Shown here: positions 60,164 to 64,000 of the stretch, piece after piece
How the letters are laid out: each line of letters begins with the position of its first letter
How positions within the stretch are numbered: position 1 is the first letter of the stretch
From: Sphingosinicella sp.
GTDB taxonomy: Bacteria > Pseudomonadota > Alphaproteobacteria > Sphingomonadales > Sphingomonadaceae
Direction of reading: 5' to 3'
Length of the DNA: 64,000 bases
Assembly (NCBI RefSeq): GCF_013911755.1
Contig: NZ_JACESP010000009.1
Span: 53,250-117,249 of the forward strand
Position numbers and translations under genes: made by a program
The notes under the pieces: model-generated
Told to the model about the DNA's origin: nothing
Seen by the model: the letters and a program-made list of their open reading frames with translations, nothing else
Database searches by the model: none

Positions 60164-61138
60164 TTAGGGAATAAGCAGGACGCGGCCAAACGCCTGCCGG
60201 CTTTCGATGAAGGCGTGGGCAGCGGCGGCTTCGGATAAAGGGTAGGTTCGATCGATGGGCGCTTTCAAGGTGCCGTCTGCGACGTCCTGAATAAGCGATT
60301 GCACAAGATCATGCGCCCGGTCGGTTGCGATCTCCGCGCCGAAGAAGACACCGGTCACGGAGGAGTTGGTCCCGATCAACGGCAGCACGTCGACCAGAAG
60401 CGGCTCGCGCGCGGCGGCACCGATCAGAGCAACCCGCGCCCGGTAGGCCAGAGTGCGCAGACTTGCTTGCAGTACGGTTCCGCCGACCGGATCGATGACG
60501 AGATTAACCCCCCCACCGTCTGTGATCCTGGCGACTTCCGCGACGAAGTCGTCGCGTGCATAGTTGACCCCATGGTCGAGGCCATAGTCCCGGAGGCGTT
60601 CTAGCTTGGAATCGGAGGATGCCGTTGCGATGACAGTCGCCCCGGCACGCTTCGCCAGCTGGATCGCCGCGAGCCCGACCGCGCCGGCGCCACCGTGGAC
60701 GAGCACCGTTTCACCGGCCTGTAGCCCTCCGAAGTAGAACAGGCTTTCATGCGCTGTCCCGAATGGGACGGGCACGGTAGAGGCGGTGTTGATGTCCATG
60801 CCGCTGGGCACCGGCCAGGCGTTGCGAGCGGCAACGGCGCGAAGCTCGGCGTGCGAGCCGAACGCGTCAAGCGTCACCACCGGCTGGCCGATGGACAGAT
60901 GGTGGACATCCGCGCCAACTGCGATGATTTCGCCGGCCGCCTGATACCCGATGATGTGCGGAACACGCGGCATCGGCGCAGCGAGTGGGTTCGCTCCGCG
61001 ATTGAGCGTATCGCCGCCTTCGATGCTGATCGCCTTCACACGGATGACGACCTGATCCGGGCCGCAGACCGGATCAGCCACATCTTCATATTTGAGCACA
61101 TGGGGTGGGCCCTGCTCGTAAAACACCGCTGCTTTCAT
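60164..61138 (-). CDS. MDR-family NADPH:quinone reductase-like oxidoreductase
   Basis: A 324-residue zinc-free MDR enzyme of the quinone oxidoreductase type: MKAAVFYEQGPPHVLKYEDV, PHIIGYQAAGEIIAVGADVH, LQAGETVLVHGGAGAVGLAA (NADPH loop GGAGAVG), VIATASSDSKLERLRDYGLD and VNLVIDPVGGTVLQASLRTL. It reduces alkenals, enones or quinones. It lies 74 bp after the SnoaL-like gene on the same strand, so the site at 61656 may control both. A second, less similar MDR is at 55070-56218. Confidence 0.86.
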   Translation of the reverse strand: MKAAVFYEQGPPHVLKYEDVADPVCGPDQVVIRVKAISIEGGDTLNRGANPLAAPMPRVPHIIGYQAAGEIIAVGADVHHLSIGQPVVTLDAFGSHAELRAVAARNAWPVPSGMDINTASTVPVPFGTAHESLFYFGGLQAGETVLVHGGAGAVGLAAIQLAKRAGATVIATASSDSKLERLRDYGLDHGVNYARDDFVAEVARITDGGGVNLVIDPVGGTVLQASLRTLAYRARVALIGAAAREPLLVDVLPLIGTNSSVTGVFFGAEIATDRAHDLVQSLIQDVADGTLKAPIDRTYPLSEAAAAHAFIESRQAFGRVLLIP

Positions 61139-61212
61139 GTTATTCTCCAGAGTACAGGTTCAGGATGGGTCGTGGCCGCAGTTTCGGACGCCTGCGCGCG
61201 CCTTCGGCGATG

Positions 61213-61623
61213 TCAGTCGCCGCTGCGGGTCGCCTCGACGACTTGAAGCGTGTCAGCATATTGCTGGAAACCCGCGATACGCCCCTCGCGTAGGGTCCAC
61301 ACATGCGCCATCTGAGCGTCGATGCGCTTCCCTGTGCGCCGAAAAACCCCCCGATAACGTCCCGAGGAAAACACCCTGTCTTTGCCAAGCGGAGCGACGT
61401 CTTCGACGACGACGACAAACTCGTCCCAGTCTGCCGGGACGCGGGCGAGTACCCCCTCAGCTACCGCTTGCGGCCCAATATAGGGATTGCGGTCGGCGTA
61501 AGGATAATTCTCAGCCTCCAGCCAGAAGACATCCTCGGTCAGGGCAGCGAGCGCTGCATCGCCGTCACCGCGGGCGAAGGCTGCGTAAAATTCCTTGATC
61601 AACTCGACATTCGATTGAGTCAT
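61213..61623 (-). CDS. SnoaL-like (NTF2-fold) protein
   Basis: A 136-residue protein starting MTQSNVELIKEFYAAFARGD with AAAGGGG upstream; LTEDVFWLEAENYPYADRNP, FSSGRYRGVFRRTGKRIDAQ and MAHVWTLREGRIAGFQQYAD give the SnoaL/ketosteroid-isomerase fold. Such proteins are small isomerases, cyclases or hydrolases, and many lack a known activity. The longer frame to 61755 starts beyond the operator-like site and is unlikely to be used. Confidence 0.8.
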   Translation of the reverse strand: MTQSNVELIKEFYAAFARGDGDAALAALTEDVFWLEAENYPYADRNPYIGPQAVAEGVLARVPADWDEFVVVVEDVAPLGKDRVFSSGRYRGVFRRTGKRIDAQMAHVWTLREGRIAGFQQYADTLQVVEATRSGD

Positions 61624-61655
61624 GGCGGCCCCTTTCATCGCTTCATTATATTTTG

Positions 61656-61672
61656 CTTGTTTGCATAGCAAG
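61656..61672 (+). promoter_or_regulatory. 17-bp operator-like pseudopalindrome, site 5
   Basis: CTTGTTTGCATAGCAAG lies in the 115-bp gap between the divergent SnoaL-like (61623, left) and FAH-family (61739, right) genes. Confidence 0.7.
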
Positions 61673-61738
61673 TATTTTGATAGGGCCATGTCAATTGGCG
61701 TAGCCATGTGATCCCCCCAGGAAGAAGGAACCTCTTCA

Positions 61739-62608
61739 ATGCGCGTAGCCCGCATCGCCCAGAACGGCCGCCCTGGCCTTATGCTCGGATCGGATGGTTC
61801 AAGCCGGGTCCTGTTTCACGACGAACACGCTCTGCCGAGCCTCGACGAGATCGTGGCGGGCAACCCAGATGGGCTCGCGAAGATCGCCGACACCTTCAGC
61901 GATCGGGGCGTGGAAGTCGACGGCAGGGATGTTCGATTCTTTCCGCCGCTCGCACGCCCGGGCAAGATCATCTGTGTCGGTCTCAATTATGTCGATCATG
62001 CAGCCGAAGCAGGGTTCGAGCTTCCACTCTTTCCCACGCTCTTCGTGCGCTTCGCCTCCAGCCTCGTCGGCCATCGCGACCCCCTCGTCAAACCGTCCGT
62101 TTCCGATGCTTTCGACTTTGAGGGTGAATTGGTCGCAATCATTGGCCGGGGCGGCCGCCATATCGACGAAGCGGACGCGCTCGATCACGTGATCGGATAT
62201 TCCATTTTCAACGATGCGTCGGTCCGCGACTACCAGATGAAAACCACGCAATGGACCGCGGGCAAGAATTTCGACGGGACCGGTGCGTTCGGGCCGTGGA
62301 TCGTCACCGCCGACGCACTCCCGCAGGGCGCGACCGGGCTGAAGCTAGAGACCCGACTGAACGGCGAGATCGTCCAGAGCGCCTCTACCGATGACATGAT
62401 TTTCCCTGTCGCCAAGCTCGTCGCGATTTTGTCGTCTTTCATGACGCTGGAGGCGGGGGATGTCATCGTGACAGGCACCCCGGCCGGGGTCGGTATGACG
62501 CGAACGCCTCCCCTGTACATGAAACCCGGTGACCTCTGCGAAGTGGAAATCGAAGGGATCGGCTTGCTGTCTAACCGCGTCGAGGCCGGCGAGAGGGCAA
62601 AGGCCTAG
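61739..62608 (+). CDS. Fumarylacetoacetate hydrolase (FAH) family protein
   Basis: A 289-residue protein with the FAH fold: RPGKIICVGLNYVDHAAEAG (His of the catalytic dyad region), FDFEGELVAIIGRGGRHIDE (E-x-E metal site with the DFE-x-E pattern), GYSIFNDASVRDYQMKTTQW, KNFDGTGAFGPWIVTADALP and VIVTGTPAGVGMTRTP. Members hydrolyse C-C bonds of beta-diketo acids, decarboxylate oxaloacetate-like acids, hydrate 2-hydroxypentadienoates or dehydrate sugar acids. In this cluster a late cleavage or hydration step is likely. It starts after AGGAAGAAGGAA. Confidence 0.88.
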   Translation: MRVARIAQNGRPGLMLGSDGSSRVLFHDEHALPSLDEIVAGNPDGLAKIADTFSDRGVEVDGRDVRFFPPLARPGKIICVGLNYVDHAAEAGFELPLFPTLFVRFASSLVGHRDPLVKPSVSDAFDFEGELVAIIGRGGRHIDEADALDHVIGYSIFNDASVRDYQMKTTQWTAGKNFDGTGAFGPWIVTADALPQGATGLKLETRLNGEIVQSASTDDMIFPVAKLVAILSSFMTLEAGDVIVTGTPAGVGMTRTPPLYMKPGDLCEVEIEGIGLLSNRVEAGERAKA

Positions 62609-62629
62609 GGCCTTTGTCATCCCGGGCGT

Positions 62630-62941
62630 TTAGACGGGTGCTGAGTCGAAAAGGACGATCTGGATGTTGGAGGGATCGGCAAAATTCGAAATGTCGGCAA
62701 TAGCCGCTTGGCCTGCGGTGCTCGCCAGCGCTTCCCGGGCGGCGGCAACCGAAGCGAAGTGCATCTCGGCAATAAGCATGACATTGCGCTGCCCTCCGGC
62801 TGACGTGGCGGCGGCTTCGCCAACCTCGAACCGGACGAGCCCGGGGAGCGCCTTCACTAATGGCACGTGAACCGAGAAATAATGCGATCGATAGGCTTCA
62901 GGATCGGGCGGGAAGCCGTGTATCGCCAAGAGTTTTGCCAT
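62630..62941 (-). CDS. EthD-domain (dimeric alpha-beta barrel) protein
   Basis: A 103-residue protein starting MAKLLAIHGFPPDPEAYRSH with YFSVHVPLVKALPGLVRFEV, AEMHFASVAAAREALASTAG and a C-terminal LFDSAPV. The H-x-P-L-x-K-x-x-PG pattern is that of EthD-type stress-responsive/Dabb proteins, found beside P450, quinone-monooxygenase or lactone-forming steps. It lies seven bp after the second cupin gene on the same strand and is probably co-transcribed with it. Activity unknown. Confidence 0.82.
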   Translation of the reverse strand: MAKLLAIHGFPPDPEAYRSHYFSVHVPLVKALPGLVRFEVGEAAATSAGGQRNVMLIAEMHFASVAAAREALASTAGQAAIADISNFADPSNIQIVLFDSAPV

Positions 62942-62948
62942 GGTCGTC

Positions 62949-63419
62949 TCAGGATTCTGTGTGGGTGTAAATGACTTCTCCATACCCACCGGTGTCATCG
63001 AGCGGAAAAAGGGTCACCACGTCTTCTGCCGGGGATTTTACCCAGATTCCTTCGAAGTCAGACGACCGGTCCAGGACGCGAAGCCGGTTTCGCGGGAGAT
63101 GACGAATTGCGGTTCCCGCTTCGACACGCACGACGCCGAGACCTTCGAATTCGTACAGGATCCAGCCGCTGATGATGTAGCCTATCTGAATGTCGAGATC
63201 ATGCATGTGCCAAAGCGGCGGGTCGGCAACATCGCCGCTCGCGCGAAAGATCTGAACGCCGACCCGCCCTCCGGTCCGCTTGCCGAATCCGATATCCCTG
63301 ATCTCCATCCCCGACACGCCAGGCGGCGAATAGAACGCCCCTTCTGTCAGTTCGCTGAACATGTCCCTGTCCGCGAATGTCATATCGCTGCGCGGCGGCG
63401 GAAGCGGCGCGTCGGTCAT
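62949..63419 (-). CDS. Cupin-domain protein B (paralogue of the cupin at 57148)
   Basis: A 156-residue cupin. The start at 63419 has GGGAGG upstream at six bases; the frame extends to 63530 but beyond the operator-like site. Motif 1 is PLWHMHDLDIQIGYIISGWI and motif 2 VEAGTAIRHLPRNRLRVLDR. Shared with cupin A: GYI-x-x-GW-x-x-YEFEG, VRVEAGT, NR-x-R-x-LD-x-S-x-DFEGI. The second metal His of motif 1 is kept (WHMH), but the His seen in motif 2 of cupin A (NNRHRELD) is Leu here (RNRLRVLD), so metal binding may differ. Confidence 0.8.
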   Translation of the reverse strand: MTDAPLPPPRSDMTFADRDMFSELTEGAFYSPPGVSGMEIRDIGFGKRTGGRVGVQIFRASGDVADPPLWHMHDLDIQIGYIISGWILYEFEGLGVVRVEAGTAIRHLPRNRLRVLDRSSDFEGIWVKSPAEDVVTLFPLDDTGGYGEVIYTHTES

Positions 63420-63480
63420 GGCAATCCTCCCTTGTCTCGAGCAGCAAGTTAGCGTCGATCGTCGACAAAGAATATCATTG

Positions 63481-63497
63481 CTTGTTAACTTAGCAAG
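63481..63497 (+). promoter_or_regulatory. 17-bp operator-like pseudopalindrome, site 6
   Basis: CTTGTTAACTTAGCAAG lies 61 bp upstream of the cupin B start and is the rightmost site, just before the insertion sequence. Same invariant CTTG and TAGCAAG. Confidence 0.7.
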
Positions 63498-63618
63498 TAT
63501 TATTCCCCCTACTTGAGAACGGCGGAGCAATATTCGACCACGGTAGCGGCGGGATAGTCCTGCTGCGGGCGGCGTAAAAGTCGTCCACCTTGAAGCCTTT
63601 CTGCCGAGTCAGGGAGGT

Positions 63619-64000
63619 GTGGGGATCTACAGCGTGGAACTTTATCTTCAGGTCCGTCTGGCTTGCGCGGATGGCATGAGCCAACGGGCGGCGGCGAAGC
63701 GTTTCAATGTGTCGCGCGAAACGGTACGCAAGATGCTGTCGTTTTCATCGCCGCCGGGTTACCGGCGCCAGTCCGTACCGCAGCGCCCGAAGCTGGACGG
63801 GTTTGTGGCGATCATTGATGGATGGCTTGAGGGTGACCGCAGTGTCCCGCGCAAGCAACGCCATACGGCGAAGCGGGTATTCGACCGTTTGCGCACCGAG
63901 CATGGTTTCACCGGCGGCTATACGATCATCAAGGATTACATCCGGGAGCGCGAACAGCGCAGCCGGGAGATGTTCGTGCCGCTGGCGCACCCTGCGGGAG
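63619..64000 (+). CDS. istA: IS21-family transposase IstA, N-terminal part, runs off the window
   Basis: From GTG 63619 the frame reads IYSVELYLQVRLACADGMSQ then RAAAKRFNVSRETVRKMLSF, the HTH at the start of IS21 IstA, and continues RRQSVPQRPKLDGFVAIIDG, RTEHGFTGGYTIIKDYIRER to the window edge without a stop. The DDE domain and istB lie outside. The IS end is probably near 63561 (TGCTGCGGGCGGCGTAAAAG), inferred because it is close to the start of istA; the other end is not visible. AGGGAGG lies very close to the GTG, so a start a few codons downstream is possible. Confidence 0.82.
   Translation, partial: MGIYSVELYLQVRLACADGMSQRAAAKRFNVSRETVRKMLSFSSPPGYRRQSVPQRPKLDGFVAIIDGWLEGDRSVPRKQRHTAKRVFDRLRTEHGFTGGYTIIKDYIREREQRSREMFVPLAHPAG

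Noticed and set aside
1-64000. tRNA, rRNA, CRISPR array or replication origin
   Set aside because: None was recognised on either strand by reading for conserved rRNA/tRNA cores, regular short repeats or origin-type iterons; a covariance-model search was not possible here.

Overview
The window looks like chromosomal (possibly island- or plasmid-rich) DNA of a sphingomonad (Alphaproteobacteria, Sphingomonadales). The evidence is high GC, dense divergent operons, four large TonB-dependent outer-membrane receptors next to catabolic genes, a Sphingomonas-type carbazole-dioxygenase operon with a putidaredoxin-type ferredoxin, and remnants of serine recombinase modules common in this order. No rRNA, tRNA or CRISPR array was seen.

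Layout. (1) 1-11.3 kb: amine/amino-acid catabolism. A 5'-incomplete class III aminotransferase, gabD and gabT-type genes on the plus strand face a minus-strand group (P1 peptidase, glutaryl-CoA dehydrogenase, TonB receptor, LysR regulator). Together they fit cadaverine/5-aminovalerate or putrescine/GABA breakdown. A PepSY membrane protein and a secreted PD40-amidohydrolase follow (10.3-14.7 kb). (2) 14.8-22.8 kb: a complete ectoine/hydroxyectoine locus, MarR regulator | ectA-ectB-ectC-ectD-ask, followed by an MFS protein and a ProP-like symporter, largely with overlapping start/stop codons. (3) 22.8-30 kb: scarred DNA. Intact katE (large catalase) and dpaL sit among remnants of an SDR, a hemerythrin gene, an amidase, a serine recombinase tail, a TauA-like binding protein and an S9 peptidase. 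(4) 30.2-36.8 kb: divergent GntR gene and a carAa-carBa-carBb-carC-carAc operon with a TonB receptor; the predicted route is ring dioxygenation, meta cleavage and hydrolysis. (5) 36.8-44.3 kb: a LOV-(degenerate GGDEF)-EAL protein, a GlxA/AraC regulator, a HisKA-only protein, an XRE regulator with a divergent membrane protein interrupted by an in-frame TGA, and an HNH endonuclease. Two direct copies of a ~473-bp element that begins inside a recombinase 3' end (28083 and 43765) bracket regions 4 and 5.

(6) 44.4-63.5 kb: a large catabolic region with two acyl-CoA ligases, a TonB receptor, two SDRs, 3-hydroxyacyl-CoA dehydrogenase, acyl-CoA dehydrogenase, an APH-like kinase, a two-repeat PQ-loop membrane protein, an epoxide-hydrolase-like enzyme, two MDR oxidoreductases, a glutathione transferase, an FAH-family hydrolase, two paralogous cupins, SnoaL-like and EthD-like proteins and one TetR regulator. 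Six copies of a 17-bp pseudopalindrome, CTTG-N6-TAGCAAG, lie in its promoter gaps and nowhere else that I found. This makes it one candidate regulon for an unidentified, probably acyl/hydroxyacyl or lactone-type substrate, and it is the best candidate here for an undescribed system. (7) The right edge enters an IS21-family element (istA).
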